This document shows positions 24,441 through 37,720 of a DNA stretch of 64,000 bases, piece by piece. Position numbers and translations under genes: made by a program. The notes under the pieces are model-generated. The model was given only the letters and a program-made list of their open reading frames with translations, was not told where the DNA came from and ran no database searches. The stretch comes from Aphis gossypii (taxonomy: Eukaryota > Arthropoda > Insecta > Hemiptera > Aphididae): positions 48,460,351 to 48,524,350 of the forward strand of contig NC_065533.1 in the NCBI RefSeq assembly GCF_020184175.1, read 5' to 3'. How positions within the stretch are numbered: position 1 is the stretch's first letter; each line of letters starts with the position of its first letter.

Positions 24441-26639
24441 AAAATTTACGAACTATATTGCTGCTCTATGACTCTTTAAGACAGGCAAATACGTATAACA
24501 CTATAATAATATAACGTATTATACGAAACGAACGCATTTGTATCGTATTAAATATATTATATATAAATCGTTCAATCAGAGTGTACTTGGTTAAGCCGAG
24601 GGTAGGCCACCTGGACACGTTTTCAGGCGCACCACTACATTTTATGAGAAGGGACCGATTCTCCTTAGACAGTGAACAATACTGCTATTGTACATCTATA
24701 TATTCTATACTGTAGATGTTCGATGTAAATAAGTATACAATAACACATATTGAACTCATATGAACAGTGTAGAATGCACACATGAAAATATCTACACATG
24801 CATCGAACTAATTCATTCGGCCGACGATCTGCAATAACTTATTTTGGTATTTGAATATTATGTTAGCTTGTTGACTTTACAAATTGATAATTCGAGAAAT
24901 ATTAATTAAAAAATCATAAGTACCTATATTTCACATTTCTCTATAACGTGTATAGTCCAATTTAGCATTTTATTATATCAACTAATAAAATTACCCGATT
25001 ATACTCAGTTACACTGCTATAGGATTAGAGACGTTGTATATGAGTATAATTTTAATCAACCAACAGTTTTGTCCATTTTATTCATTATTCATGTGTGATA
25101 GACGTTTCGAATTTTAAACAAACGATTTTGGAATTTATGCACGTATTTAAATTTTTGTCTATTTAAATAATCTGCAAAACTATTACTTATATATTTATTA
25201 TATTTATATGTATACATATACGTATATTTACTCGAATAATTTTAATTTTAATTGGGTAGTAGGTACAAGTCACAAGATTGAAATTTTTATTTAATACTGA
25301 ATAAATGAAAACACATTTTATACATTTATTCGAATAATTTCGTTGATTATTGGAATATCTATTTGGATAAACATTTGTCCGAAACTGGTTTTAATTTTTA
25401 TTTATTTTTAATATAATGTAATCAAATGAGAACCACTTAGTTTTGCTGTACAATGTACAATGTACATAGTAGATAACGAGTTCGGATCGCTTTTATGATA
25501 GCTTATGTGTTAAATTTGAATTTAATGATATATTATTGTACTGTCACTCTCTGTTATCCGTTATGAGTCACCGTCAAAAAAAAGTTAATGGTCGCGATAT
25601 ATTTGTCGTGATAATTAACGTGGCCGCGATTATTAAGCATATAAAAGGAATGTTGAATATCAATGCAATTAACGCGATATAAAGTCGGCGATAACGAACA
25701 AATTTTATAGTATTTTTTAGTATGGTATTATTTTTGTTATTACATATCATATATTATTTGTTATTATTTTATTATTTTTCTCCGCAAATGATAATATAGG
25801 TACGTATATTAAAAAAATATATATTTTGTATTATTGTATTTCTACTGTATATGAAAAACGATTATGAACAAACGGTTAACCAATCTATATCACTAAGTTA
25901 ATTTCATGTTAGATTATTAAATTCTGTCATTCTGAGCGGAGTGATGAATGAATTGATTTTACAACGATGTAAAACAGATGTAACTTTAATAATGGTCAGT
26001 CAGTCAGATAATGCTGCAGATGATAGGTGTATGTATATGAGGGTGATGGTGTTATTTATAGGAGAGTGACTTAAAACGAAAGATTTGGCACTAGAATCAT
26101 ATCCGTATATAAGATGTAGGTACTTCGCCATCGCCCATCACGGTGTACACTGTACATATAGTAGTGCCGTACCTATATATGTAATCGACAAAGACTTTAA
26201 CGCAGTGTATTCACTTCTATACTTGTATATAAGTATGATGCGAATGCGTTTTTGTTAAACACAAGTATCTTCTGAAAATCGTTTATTGAACGGATTGTAA
26301 TGGTCAGCCGGTCTGATTAAACTGTTGATATGCCTATATAGATATTTTAGAAGGGACATTTAAATCGCACAATTTGATTAGCATGGTTAGCATATTATGC
26401 AGGATTATTATATCCATAAGATATACCATCATATACTAGCAGAACTATAGAACGATCGTCTCGGTGCCGCTTGCAATTGTTCACAAAAATAGTAATTTAG
26501 TGTAGATACTCTTAATAGAACGAGTGGGATTTAATTAAATCTAGGTATATTCTAAAAATAGTTTTCGATTGTCTTCCTTAGAACATTTTTTTTATATTAT
26601 TGAATAACTATAATCATTAAAAAAACATATAGGAAAAAT
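24441..26639. other. Intergenic, possible old hAT interior
   Basis: GAGGGTAGGCCACC near 24,599 and GGTGGCCAAAC on the opposite strand near 26,663 are loosely complementary and could be the two ends of an eroded hAT element, but I see no target duplication and no transposase frame. TCATTCTGAGCGGAGTGATGAATG at about 25,928 looks like further repeat-derived sequence. Confidence 0.35.
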
Positions 26640-26659
26640 AAATTCTAACATGATCGACT

Positions 26660-26680
26660 GTTTGGCCACCCCTGCCCTAA
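26660..26680 (-). mobile_element. hAT-type terminus, single end
   Basis: Read on the minus strand, AGGGCAGGGGTGGCCAAAC resembles a hAT terminal inverted repeat. No partner or target duplication is established. Confidence 0.35.
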
Positions 26681-29579
26681 TGTAGGTACCCATATAGGAC
26701 CAGAATACCTATATTATAACATAATTTTGTCTTTTATGGCTTAGACTGAGCGTGAATTATTTCATGTACATAACCTAACCATTATTAGTGGTATAATAAC
26801 ATTTTTTGTATTTTAATATTCTTGTTAAGACATATTTGAGTAAGTGTGTTTAAATACTTTTTTAATGGATGTATTGTAGCTGTATTTAAATATTAAAAAT
26901 AATTGTATATTTATATATGATATAACTGAAATTTGACAACGTCGAACCCAATTTCACTTGCAATTATAGGCCGTTAAATACAGTCAAAATCATGTTGTTA
27001 TTGTTGTTCCAGCACTGCGCACGATCGTATACGTACCCGAAAAAGTGAAACCCGCACAGTGGCGAGTCGTATACAATGGTCGTAGTGAGGGTGAGGCGGG
27101 GAGTACAATAGCCCGTAATTCCGAGTATCCGTATATCTATAGCGCCTTTTACACACAATTATTTATTTTTCATTTTTCGTAGCACAAGATACCTACTACT
27201 GATTTAAAAAAAAAAAAAATTGTTCATTTAATTTCTAGATTAATTCACTGTAGGCGATCACGTAGGTATATATAATCCTAAATTTCCTGATATGTGGCTT
27301 CTCTAGAAGCTATAAAGATATAATTGATTTTTAATTTTGTTTGTATTATGGGTTGCTACTTATTTGTTCCCCGAAACGTCGACGTCGTCGACCGTCGATA
27401 ACAATAATATATAGATATAAATTATAATGATGTACACAGCTACAGCGTGTTGATACAATATACCTATGTACAGTGTGATTGAAAAAATACAAAACTATAA
27501 TTATCATTTAATTTATTGAATTATTTTTTACTATAAATTTATTTACAATTATTATTATTTGTGGTGGTTTTTATATGATAATAATATTAGATATTAAATT
27601 ATTATTAAAAAAAAATTCTTTTATAATTACACACATAGGATAAAATAGAATTAGTGCGAGTCATAAATAAATAAAAGATTTTAACTAAACTGAATACTGA
27701 AATACTATGTTTTGAATATTTACACATTATAAAACTTGAATATGTATTTGTTTTGTACTAAATTATATACATAAGTATATACACAACAAATATGTATATA
27801 ATATATATATATATATATCTGAGCGGCCGAATAAATGTAAGTAAATGGGCCGGGAATCGATCAGCCCTGGGACCTGATTCTCGTCAGCCCTGTTTTGATA
27901 TCACCGTACAAAGTCGTATGGTGCGCCTAGAAATGTTTAATGGAAGGAAGGGATGCTATAAGAAAATAGTAATAATACATTTTAATGATTATTGTCATGG
28001 TAATACCAAAAACTCAAATATTTATGTTTCAAGTTCTCCAAAATCGTTTCTAGCTTATAATTGTGTACATTTGTAAATTTTTCAACTAACATAACACAAT
28101 TAAACTGAAAATATTATTGCATATTTAAAAATGAACAGGAAAAAAAATAAAATACTTAGAAACTTATAGAAACTTTAAGTTATAGATAACTTTACTAATA
28201 AAAAGTAACTATATACTCTATAACAGCTCATACAACTGATAAGTTGTTTTCTGTAGGTCGGAGAAAAGACCATGGGGGGGTAAATGATCCCTAACCCCCT
28301 CCCTCCACCCCCATCGGAGCATACCGCTGGTACAAAGGAACCGTTTTCCAAACTGATTCCTATTACAGCAGAGTTGTACCTTTTTGACAACTTTTTATTG
28401 CTATTATAAGGTTTAATTTGTTTTCTATTCATTATATATTAATATAGTGGTTGAATTTTTGTTGAGCACATTATTGTATTTTAATGTCACTGTATAAAAT
28501 ATAGGTATACAAATAAATTGTATATACCTAATTTATATATCTACATAAAATTTATAGTTTAAATATGTAATTTCTTTTAAATTAAAACATAAAATATATT
28601 TTAAAAATTATCCTTTTATATTTTTTAGATTTATAGGTTTCTGTTGAACTGCGTATGAGGAACTTTACATTAATTTTTCAAACTTTAGTAATAAAATTAA
28701 ATATTTTAAGTTTATAAATACCAATAATTATACATATATGTTTTTTGTGTATATATTATATTAAATAAATATATGTTTTAATAAATAGGTACAGTGATCA
28801 GTGATGGTTGCAGGGCTTCTGCAGTGGTTCAATAAAGATTGATTTTTTTGTGTGTGATATGATTGTATAGGTTGTACAATTTTTTTTGAACAAGTCTGCA
28901 ATATCATAAGTATGTTTAATCACACCAGCAATAAATATTATTGTTCTATCATGATATTATTCGTTATATTAGATTCAATAAATGTACACATCCATTATCC
29001 AATATAAGATTTCCTATATCCTATTACAACATACGAAAAAATGTCCCCATACATTAGAGCGGTAGCGGTGGCGGTAAAATATAATACGTGTGATATACAT
29101 ATATATGTACAGCATTAACCTATGTAGTCTCTATTATTCTCAAAGTTGAACGTGAAACGAACAAAAAAAAAAACGTAGAATCCCAAACATTATTCTACAA
29201 AATATCTTACAAAGCGTGGGTTATAGGTCTCTCTATACATATATATTACCTTCACATATGTTTCTATAACGATTTCAAAAGGTCAGTTTAACATTGTACT
29301 ACCCAGCATAGTTATATCTGTACATAATATTTTATAATATAAGAATATTAAATATTAATATATATATTTACGTACGCATATACATATATATACATAGGTA
29401 CAGAGAGAGAAAGGGAGAACTTGGTTAGCAGTAAAACTTTCCGTATATTTCCTTCCAAATAACACGGAATAAGTTATTATATACCTATTTGATAATATAA
29501 TGTGTAATTAATTAAATACGACATAAACCTATAAAAAAACCTGTGCTTATTTATATTTTATTATTTACATTCATTAGCT
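26681..29579. other. Intergenic, no gene supported
   Basis: GC-richer patches at 26,985-27,160, 27,822-27,925 and 28,255-28,360 produce short open frames on both strands, but none has convincing splice borders or recognisable residues. A (TA)n tract lies at 27,797-27,818. Confidence 0.45.
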
Positions 29580-29581
29580 AT

Positions 29582-29650
29582 GGGCAATAGTAAGTTCCTA
29601 CACGAGAGTAGCAGGTAAAAGATTACATACGTTAGTTACTATACGGACAT
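29582..29650 (+). mobile_element. Solo end of the GTAAGTTCCTACAC element family
   Basis: GGGCAATAGTAAGTTCCTACACGAGAG.. followed by AGCAGGTAAAAGATTACATACGTTAGTT parallels the left end of the element at 30,203 base by base for about 60 bp, then diverges. Only one end is present. Confidence 0.65.
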
Positions 29651-30202
29651 ATTATGTAAGTATTACGCCACGGCTACGGTTAAAAATTACAATAGCCAGG
29701 TATGATCGTTAGCCCATACCTATATTGGCACCTACTCGCGACTGATCAGCACATACACACAATGATAATATTATAGCTGTATATTTGTTTATTTGATTTT
29801 TGTCTAATTATAGTTATTTTGTTATTGTGAGCAGTATAATAATATGTTGAGTACGTAACGACGCGGTTTCATCAGTCGTCTATAAAATATGATTATTATT
29901 ATTTAAATTTTTTTTCTATAACCAGCAAACCTGAACAATCTCACCGTCGTTATATTAACATTACATGGTTCCGGCATAAATAGTAAAGACACAATTTAAC
30001 AATAAGTAATAAGGACTAATAAAACTAACGAACTACAGGTGAGGCTAACATTAATGTAAAAGATTAAAATTAAAATAAAAAATAAAAAATTAAAGCAGAA
30101 TGAAAACAATAAAATAATAGGGGAGGCGGTGCTGTAGGTACCTATCTTATTTTATTATGCTAATAAATAACTCAACATAGATTTCACACACTTAAATCTA
30201 TT

Positions 30203-31309
30203 GGAGAATCGTAAGTTCCTACACTAGAGTAACAGGTAGACAATTACATACGTTAATTCCTACATATGTGATGTGTAAGTTCCTACAGGGTAAAAAAAAG
30301 GTACACGTGTAAGTTCCTACACTAAGTATATTATAAGTTATCAATCCACGTCTATAAAATACTGTCATACATTTTAACCCTTTATTCTGTATAATATATA
30401 ATTTATAAGCTATCTATCTAATTTAATTTATATAATTTAGTTATATTACAAATAATAGTATTTTTCCACCGAAAATATGGGCTAAACAGTCTTCTGATAG
30501 AATACACACGACAAACGCATGCGAAAGTTTTCATTCGGATTTTAATTCAAATTTTTATCATCAACATCCGCATATTTTTAAAATTATCAAAATTATCAAA
30601 TTATTTCAAGTTAATACATACCTACATAAAAATAAGAACAACTGAGAGTAATTTAGTAATTAAAATAAGTCAAAAACATGCCGAAAAAAAAATTGTATAA
30701 ATCAAAAAATAAAAGAATATTTAACTAAACAAATTAATCAATATGACTACGTTTAAAGCTATAAGCTTCAGAAATAAACCTCATAAAATATAATATATAT
30801 TTTTTTTATTGTTTTATTATATTAAAATTATTAAATTGATAATATTTATTAGATTAATTATTAAATATTGTATAGAATGCACTGCTTTATATTTTTTACA
30901 ATAAATGATGAATTATTATTATATTACAATTGTTATTTTTAAAATTATTAAATATTATAAAAAAATGCACTACCTACTTATATTTTTTTTTACAATAAAT
31001 GATAAATTATTATTATATTACAATTATTATTTTAAAAATTATTAAATATTATATAAAATGCACTACTTATATTTTTTTTTACAAAAATGATGAATTATTA
31101 TTAGGTAAATTATTAAATATTATAAAGAATTATTTATTATATAGAATAAAGGGTTAAAATTTATGACAGTATTATAATATGATATAACTGATATTAGATT
31201 GATAAGTTATAATATACTTAGTGTAGGAATTTACACGTTTACCTGCTTTTTACTGTGTAGGAACTTACATATGTACCTTATTTTATCGTGTAGGAACTTA
31301 CATTCGCCC
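30203..31309. mobile_element. 1.1-kb element with repeated GTAAGTTCCTACA motifs and 8-bp duplication
   Basis: AATCTATT abuts both sides exactly (30,195-30,202 and 31,310-31,317). The left arm starts GGAGAATCGTAAGTTCC and the right arm, read inward, GGGCGAATGTAAGTTCC. The motif GTAAGTTCCTACA or a variant recurs at about 30,211, 30,252, 30,274 and 30,309. Inverted copies lie near 31,221, 31,255 and 31,289. The arms stay complementary for about 200 bp (to the AACCCTTTATTCT block near 30,378 and AGAATAAAGGGTT near 31,143). The interior has no coding frame. An 8-bp duplication fits hAT (or P-type) mobilisation. Confidence 0.82.
30845..31135. repeat. Tandem repeat inside the 1.1-kb element
   Basis: About three units of roughly 100 bp, each with ATTATTAAATATT..AAATGCACT, a T-run, ACAAAAATGATGAATTATTATTA or a variant. 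They lie between the two inverted arms. Confidence 0.7.
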
Positions 31310-31317
31310 AATCTATT

Positions 31318-32039
31318 AACATTAGATTTAAAATTTATTTCCTTTTTACTATAATATTACTTAGATAAAGCATGTTAAGTTTATTTGAGATTTAAAAAAA
31401 TTATATAACCTTATTATATAGTATAATAACAGTGAATTAAATAATTTTTTTGTTTATTTTGCTAGTAAAACGCTTTCGATGTTGATCTCACAAGCTGTCA
31501 AAGTATAGTGTCTTGTAAAGTACAAAAAATCAACAGATTATTTGCAAATATAAATTATTGTTTATGTATTTATTATATAATATATGTGTGTGCGTGCGTT
31601 TAATAAAATATTTATGTGTAAAATCTCGGGAAAAACAAACAAATTAAGAACCCAAGAATGTTTACGCAAATCCAATTTTTGACAAAATCAATATTTTTTT
31701 TTATACCACTCAAAAATAAATAACCACAGATACTTGGAATTTTCAATAAATGTTTATACTTATTATCATTTTGTATTAGGCGATAAAATTTTCAATTTTT
31801 TTTATGTAAAATTTATTTTTTAGTAAAAATGTTTAAAGTTTTAATAGGTATTTATATACATATATAAGTTCTTAATTTCTCAATTAAAAAATATTGAAAA
31901 TGTATCTTCATAATATTTTTTTTATAATATAAACATTAAACGTTTAGTTAGAATTTTGAAAAATTCATGAAAATTCGTGAGTTTCAAGCATTTTAAAGTA
32001 TAAATATTTTACATATGACTAAAACTCATTTAAAAGTTA
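31318..32039. other. AT-rich intergenic, no gene seen
   Basis: No splice-bounded frame, RNA gene or element end was identified between the 1.1-kb element and repeat family S. Confidence 0.5.
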
Positions 32040-32245
32040 AAATATCAATAAATGCTTACAAGATTATTCAGATAATGTTCTTACCTTTAAGTTTGATAAT
32101 AGGTAAAATGATCCTATTATAAAAGTTAACAGCATAAAATTGATTCCGTTGAACGAAAATTTAGTATATTGTATGTATATGTAAGACTTAGATATGACGA
32201 ATATATATACGGATGTGCCGTCCTCTTAATATTAGAACAGATGTA
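32040..32245 (+). repeat. Dispersed repeat family S, copy 2
   Basis: It shares ATATCAATAAATGCTTAC, CCTTTAAGTTTGATAATAGG, GTTAACAGCATA, AACGAAAATTTAG and a CCGTCCTCTTAA ending with the copies at 12.5 and 46.8 kb. Confidence 0.65.
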
Positions 32246-33740
32246 GTACATTCTATCACATTTGTAGAGAAGAATATAAACTATAAAGCATAAACTGTGA
32301 TTCACCTAAGGGTTTTTATTTGTTATATGAGGATTATTTTAAAGCGTATTATGGATTTGAAATTTGAAAATTATTCAAATACTATATAGTTAAGTACTAT
32401 GTTGTTAAGTAACTTAACAAAGAGTTAATTTGCCTAACAATACTTGTGGATATGATGTCCTCTATATTGAAAATATTATTACACTACTGTACATTAATAA
32501 TATATTTAGACACCTAAATTTTTCTTATTATAATACTAGATTTTCATGTTTGAAGTTGAGTTCCTATGTATCTATACATAAATAAAATATGTTAAAATAC
32601 TCACAGAAGGTATGTTATATTAAATTGATTTTTATAACAATAAAAAGAACCTTTCCATCAAACCTAATGTCATATCACGCATTAAATTTCTTGCTAAATA
32701 ATAATAAAAACAAAAGAATACGTCATGATGTTAATGTATGACATATAAACATATAGATAAATCAATATAGGTAAAGTGTTTTAATATTAACACATATATT
32801 TTCAGTAAAAATATTATTTCTTTGGTGATATTTTAACTAAATCTTGTGTTAAAGGAAAATTTGTTTTTAGATCACTTTAATAATTATTATTGTATTGCAA
32901 TATAATACGTATGACGTATGTACTTTATTTACTTTGAACTCAAAAATCAATTTGATATTATAAATATACTAAGTGTATTAAAACAATGAATAAATAAATT
33001 AACTAATTCTTTAACACGCTATTATTAGTTAAATATTAACTCATTCGACAACCTTTTTTATAATAATTTGTATAAAATATCTAGTTTCAAATTTTCAAAA
33101 ATAGGTATATATCAATTCAACTGAATTCGATTCTGACTTTTTTTTTATCCTTAATTATACTTATAATTTTTTAAGTCAATTTTAATCGATGTTGGTTTAT
33201 TTAAACTTATTGTTAATTTAAATCTACATTGAGATTACATTTTTTTCATTCATCTTGATTGAACCACAAATAATAGAATTATACTCTAGCTCTTAAATAC
33301 GAGATAGGTAGATACGTTTTCTAAAATGTTTAATTTATTTTGTTCTTACAATATTAATAGATAACCTAATCTTCATTTAATAAAATATAAGCCACTGTTA
33401 CTTTATATATATCTATAGATTTCTATAAAATCCGGTTTTTATTAAGTTTTTGGTTAATTTTTTCTACTAAATAAAATAGTCCTAATCATTTTAATATCAA
33501 AATAATTATATCATAAGAAACTTATCAATAAATTCCACACATTTATTGTATAAAATATATTTTTTAATAAAACATGTTAATAAGATTAAATAGGTACCAA
33601 ATCAAAAGATTGTTCGTACTGTTCTTATTTCCCATGTCCGTTCATGTTATTGTAGTAGCCTCCTAATTAGGGGTCATATAATCTGGGGTCATTCATTATA
33701 TCGTTGAGGACCACAAATATCAAATCCTACAAATTAAGTT
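32246..33740. other. AT-rich intergenic, no gene seen
   Basis: No supportable exon or element. It lies 3' of the small minus-strand gene. Its last bases hold that gene's candidate ATTAAA signal (33,741-33,746, minus strand). Confidence 0.5.
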
Positions 33741-33774
33741 TTTAATTAGATTAATTAAACACAAAATATTGTAA

Positions 33775-34117
33775 TTACATTTTATTTCTTACAAACAGGT
33801 GCATCCGTTCCAAAGCTCCCACTGTTAATTGGGGAGCGACTATCATATTGTCATTGTTTTCCGAAAGCTGCAATATAGTTTGTGTCAGATTAGTATTGAT
33901 ATACATCTCGGACGTCTCGGCTGCAGATTTATACCTAATAAAAATCAGTTTTGTTAAACGAGAACTTGCTCCAATCAACATTGTAAGACGGTTACAACAT
34001 ATAGGGATATTATATACATGATTATGATTCAGCCGCCTTGCCCGCCTCTTATAATAATATAAAAACATGCATTACTTACTGCTTTGGTTTTTTGAGATTG
34101 CGACGATTTTTAACCAT
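33775..34117 (-). CDS. Two-exon small protein, 65 residues, unknown function
   Basis: Exon 1 is 34,080-34,117 and exon 2 is 33,775-33,934. Exon 1 starts with an ATG in a good context (AAACAAACAATGG) and ends at a consensus donor GTAAGT. Exon 2 begins after TTTTTATTAG. Joining leaves a two-base/one-base split codon (Gln13) and an uninterrupted frame to TAA. The first 13 residues are very basic (MVKNRRNLKKPKQ), suggesting RNA or DNA binding or nuclear/nucleolar entry. The rest is a predicted helical, mixed acidic-hydrophobic segment ending in HLFVRNKM. ATTAAA lies about 29 bases past the stop. Upstream, 34,118-34,320 is less AT-rich and holds an inverted CCAAT box (GATTGGCC near 34,278), as a small housekeeping gene might. 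I do not recognise the family. A single-exon reading starting within the intron is possible but has poorer start context. Confidence 0.62.
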
Positions 34118-34330
34118 TGTTTGTTTTTTCAGTTCAGCGTGAGAAGATCGTGAAAGGCGGTTTAGTACACTTCAGGAACAGTGATATAACACTACTGCTG
34201 ATAATATACAGTATACCTTCTATTCGGATAGCGATGAAGTAGCCGTTAGTTAGGGTGGTGGGGTGATCGTGTTTGCGATTGGCCATGGTGTTCGCCACTA
34301 GGCACCGATACTTCTGCCTATAGTACAATT
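34118..34330 (-). promoter_or_regulatory. Probable promoter/5'UTR of the 65-residue gene
   Basis: Less AT-rich than its surroundings and directly upstream of the ATG on the minus strand. It holds a CCAAT box on the minus strand (GATTGG on plus near 34,278). No clear TATA box. The transcription start is not placed. Confidence 0.35.
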
Positions 34331-36298
34331 TCATAAATATATTTTAACTACGCACCTTGTTACAATGTTACTATATAGCCATTAGCCAAGTATAGGAAAT
34401 TATTATAATAAATTTATTGGAAAAATATGCTTAAAGCCCCATGTCTTTCTAATTGTACCTATAATTTAAGGGGCCTTTTTTATTTAGCTGACCAAGTATA
34501 GTATGTGCACAGGCCGCCTTTGACTGCTGCCTATATAGTATTTTTTCAAATGCACGTCTATTATAATATGTACTATATCTAACACACCTTCAGGATGGAG
34601 GGATAGAAGATTCATTTACTTTAGAAGAGTACTGTTTTTTTTTTGTCTCAACTTGAAGGTAGGTACTTAACACTGTGATAAATCGATAAATGATTGCAGT
34701 AATTTTGTTGTTGACCGTGAACTAGGAAAGACCGGAGAGGTTTCGATAGTACTATAAATTGTATCGTAAATGATATTTGTTTGATTTTCATTAGCCAGTT
34801 AATTATGGGCCGCAAATAAAATATAAAAATGCAGTATTTTTAAAATCGTACCTAAAATTGAAATTGGCATACAGTTATGTAATTGTTTTATTTACAAACA
34901 AACTATAATTGTAATAATACTACTAATAATAATATAGGTACATTTTATTTAAAATAAAATATAAAACTATATGTATATATTATATATTTATACCTACAAA
35001 AAATTTATAGTCTAGACGTCTATAATAGTCACATCTTTTACGTTAATAGGTACGTTATCCATTGTTAAGTTGAAACAATAAATAAATAAAAGGACACCAT
35101 TTATATACATTTTTATACTGAAAAAAGCATTGTATATTATATTGGTTAATGATTAAACGCAATGTGTTTTTTTTGTATATTCCCGATAAATAGTATATTT
35201 CGAATATTTAATTGGTATATAAAAAACAACATTTATATATGATGGGTCATCGCCAATTCATAACTACAAACATATATATAGATATATAGGTATCTTTTTG
35301 AACGGGAGCACTTACAGCTTTCCACGAGATTGACTTACCTGCCGGACGGTCGTTATTTGGACTTGTTGTTTTCAAAAAGACTATAGGACGATAATACAGG
35401 TATTGAGGAATGCACTCGTACCACTTTTAAAGCTCTAAGTCCAAAACTTGATTTACTACGATTTTCCAAGTACTAGTACTTTTGTTTTACGAAAATAATG
35501 AAATGTTTTAAAGTGTTAGTTTGTGCAGTATTTATTAATTTATAATTTATTGTATTCTTAAATTGAATCTAAAAAGAAGTTTTATAAATTTTTCTTTTAG
35601 AATAAATACTTTTATTTAATGATTTTGTCCATAATTTGTATCTATAGTAATTATTATTATATTAAATGATTATTTTTATTTTTATTCAAATTTAAATTAA
35701 TTAATTGATTGTTGATTTTAGTTTATTTTCATTAGTACCTATTTGTCTGCTGCATTGGATCTAAAATAAAAACAATTATATAAATAATGATATTTAAGTA
35801 AATAGATAGGTAGTAGCTCTGTAGCTTGTAAGTACCTTCCATAAAATTGTTTGGGTGTAATGTAATTTCTCTTACTATGAGCATTGAATAAAGTTGCATA
35901 ATTAAATAAAAGGTGTCACTGTTAAATATATGTTGCAATTTATCAAAAACAGTCATTAATGCATGTGTAGTAAACCAATATTTTGTGAGCTATCCCCTAA
36001 CGGGCCTTACTTCACCACTAAGCACACCATAGTTATAACTTATAATTAATAATTTATTATATTATTATTTAGAAACGGAAATTAATAATATAAATGTTAA
36101 TTCATAGATTCATAATATTTAATATTTAGATATTAAATGTATGAAACTTGATAAATGAAAATGATTTAAGTCATTCTAGTTGAATTAATGTTAATTTTAT
36201 TTGATGTATTATATACACGTTTTTAAAATATTTACTATTTATAGCACTTATATTTGTTTTTATCTTCTATAATAACAATCATTTACAACAAATTATTA
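34331..36298. other. Intergenic, one strong donor-like site
   Basis: On the minus strand CCGGCAG followed by GTAAGTC near 35,332-35,345 is a textbook splice donor after an open frame of about 30 codons. It could end an exon of an unidentified transcript. No matching downstream exon was found, so no gene is called. Confidence 0.4.
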
Positions 36299-36828
36299 TC
36301 TGTAGGTATAGGTATGTATAAAATGACTTGTCCTGGGTGATTCATCATCGCCTAACCGAAACCACTGAAGTTACGCGAGTGCAAAATTTGGTCAGTAGTT
36401 TTGTTTTGTGATGTAGACGCCCACTAAGAAAGGATTTTTCGAAAAAAACACTCAGTCACTGATCGCTGTAACTCAAAAACTACGCAACGTACGAACTTGA
36501 AATTTGGAATAGAGGATCTTCTCATATTTTCACAGAGCAATAAGAAAGGATTTTCAAAAATATTGCGTTTTAGTAGAATAATTAACAATTATAATTATTC
36601 ATTGCCAATACTACGTATTTGTGCTGCACGGCACGGGCGCACGGCCGCTGCGGTGGCCCGCGGGTTTCCAGCTATGTGCAACAAATCTTTTTTGTCCGTC
36701 GAGTAGATAAGAATTTGTTCCGAGAACTTAATCGATAAAAATAATCTCATGCATTGTGCGTACACCAATTCTCCTAAATATGAAGAACACAAAATACACA
36801 CAGGCGAAGCCGGGTAAAGGTCAGCTAG
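36299..36828 (+). mobile_element. Non-autonomous Helitron 2
   Basis: It begins TCTGTAGGTATAGG after an A and ends GGTCAGCTAG before a T. Just before the end, GGCGAAGCC forms a short hairpin about 13 bases from CTAG, the usual Helitron 3' arrangement. It shares its final bases with Helitron 1 in opposite orientation. It is 530 bp with no Rep/helicase frame. The 5' border is less certain than the 3' border. Confidence 0.72.
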
Positions 36829-36837
36829 TATTAATAT

Positions 36838-36886
<49 letters not shown>
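36829..36886. repeat. (AT)n microsatellite at Helitron 3' end
   Basis: Nearly pure TA/AT dinucleotides directly following the CTAG end of Helitron 2, with one AATA interruption. Confidence 0.85.
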
Positions 36887-36888
<2 letters not shown>

Positions 36889-36969
36889 AAAATAATACGA
36901 TTCCTCGCGCGTTATCGATGAGTTATAAAAATGTATTAATTTATAGGTAAAATGTTGACGGTTCAAACA

Positions 36970-37720
36970 TTTTATTTATTTATTTAATACCGACAATGTC
37001 CAATTCACAACATATTTGTATAAAAAGCAATAATATAAAATAATTTAAAATAATAAAATATGACATTAAATAAATGATAATAAAAATAATACATAGAATA
37101 ATAATAATAATACACACAATGTTAATTATAGTTATTTACTGTTTCGAGTTTCCTGAATACATTAAAATGTTTGTTGGGTCGTTTGACGTACCTATACTTT
37201 TTAGAAGAGTGAGTAATATAAAATAACTACTAATTGTTGCGAGTGTAACGACTAGCGTTAATTAACTTTGAAATTTAATTGAGTTAGATAATATAAATGA
37301 ATCATCAATCTCGATATTCAACATTTTGGAGAGGAAGGTGTTGTATGATAAGTTTCTATGTATTTTTAAAGTTTCTAAGTTTAATTATTTTAAAATGTTT
37401 TCATAACCGGAGTGAGGAGTTCTTTGTATATTACATTTATGACTTATGAATCTGAGAGCTTTATTTTGCACTTTTTCCAGTATGTCCTGCATTGTTTTGG
37501 CCACAAACTAATGGGGCGTATTCTAACTAGGAACGAACTAGTGAGGTAAATAGACATTTTAGAGCAAGTGGATCATACCAAATATAATAGCTAATGCTTT
37601 ATTTTTTATCTCTACCTAAAACATAAGCATTGAATAATAGTTTAGAATCAAATAAAATTCCTAAATCCTTAATCAAGGGTGAACAATGTAAGTTGATATC
37701 ACATATATAGGTAATAGTTA
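36970..37720 (-). pseudogene. Decayed non-LTR retrotransposon 3' end (Jockey-like reverse transcriptase)
   Basis: Minus-strand conceptual translation near 37,690-37,630 gives IKDLGILFDSKLLFNA. Further on come SLVRS, LEYAPLVCG and, in other frames, remnants of KVQNKALRF and a QRTPHSGY-like word. These words are characteristic of the C-terminal part of Jockey/I-clade reverse transcriptases. In-frame stops and frame changes show it is dead. Towards the 3' end the minus strand reads GACATTGTCGG..ATTAAATAAATAAATAAA, an AAAT-repeat tail typical of such LINEs. Upstream parts are absent, so it is 5'-truncated. Clade assignment is by recognition only. Confidence 0.65.

Noticed and set aside
27792..28432. 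Short frames of 85-94 codons on both strands
   Set aside because: Start in or near a TA microsatellite or C/G-rich patch, no splice support, no recognisable product.
36595..36966. 123-codon minus-strand frame
   Set aside because: It reads through the (AT)n microsatellite as an Ile-Tyr repeat and across the Helitron end; composition artefact.
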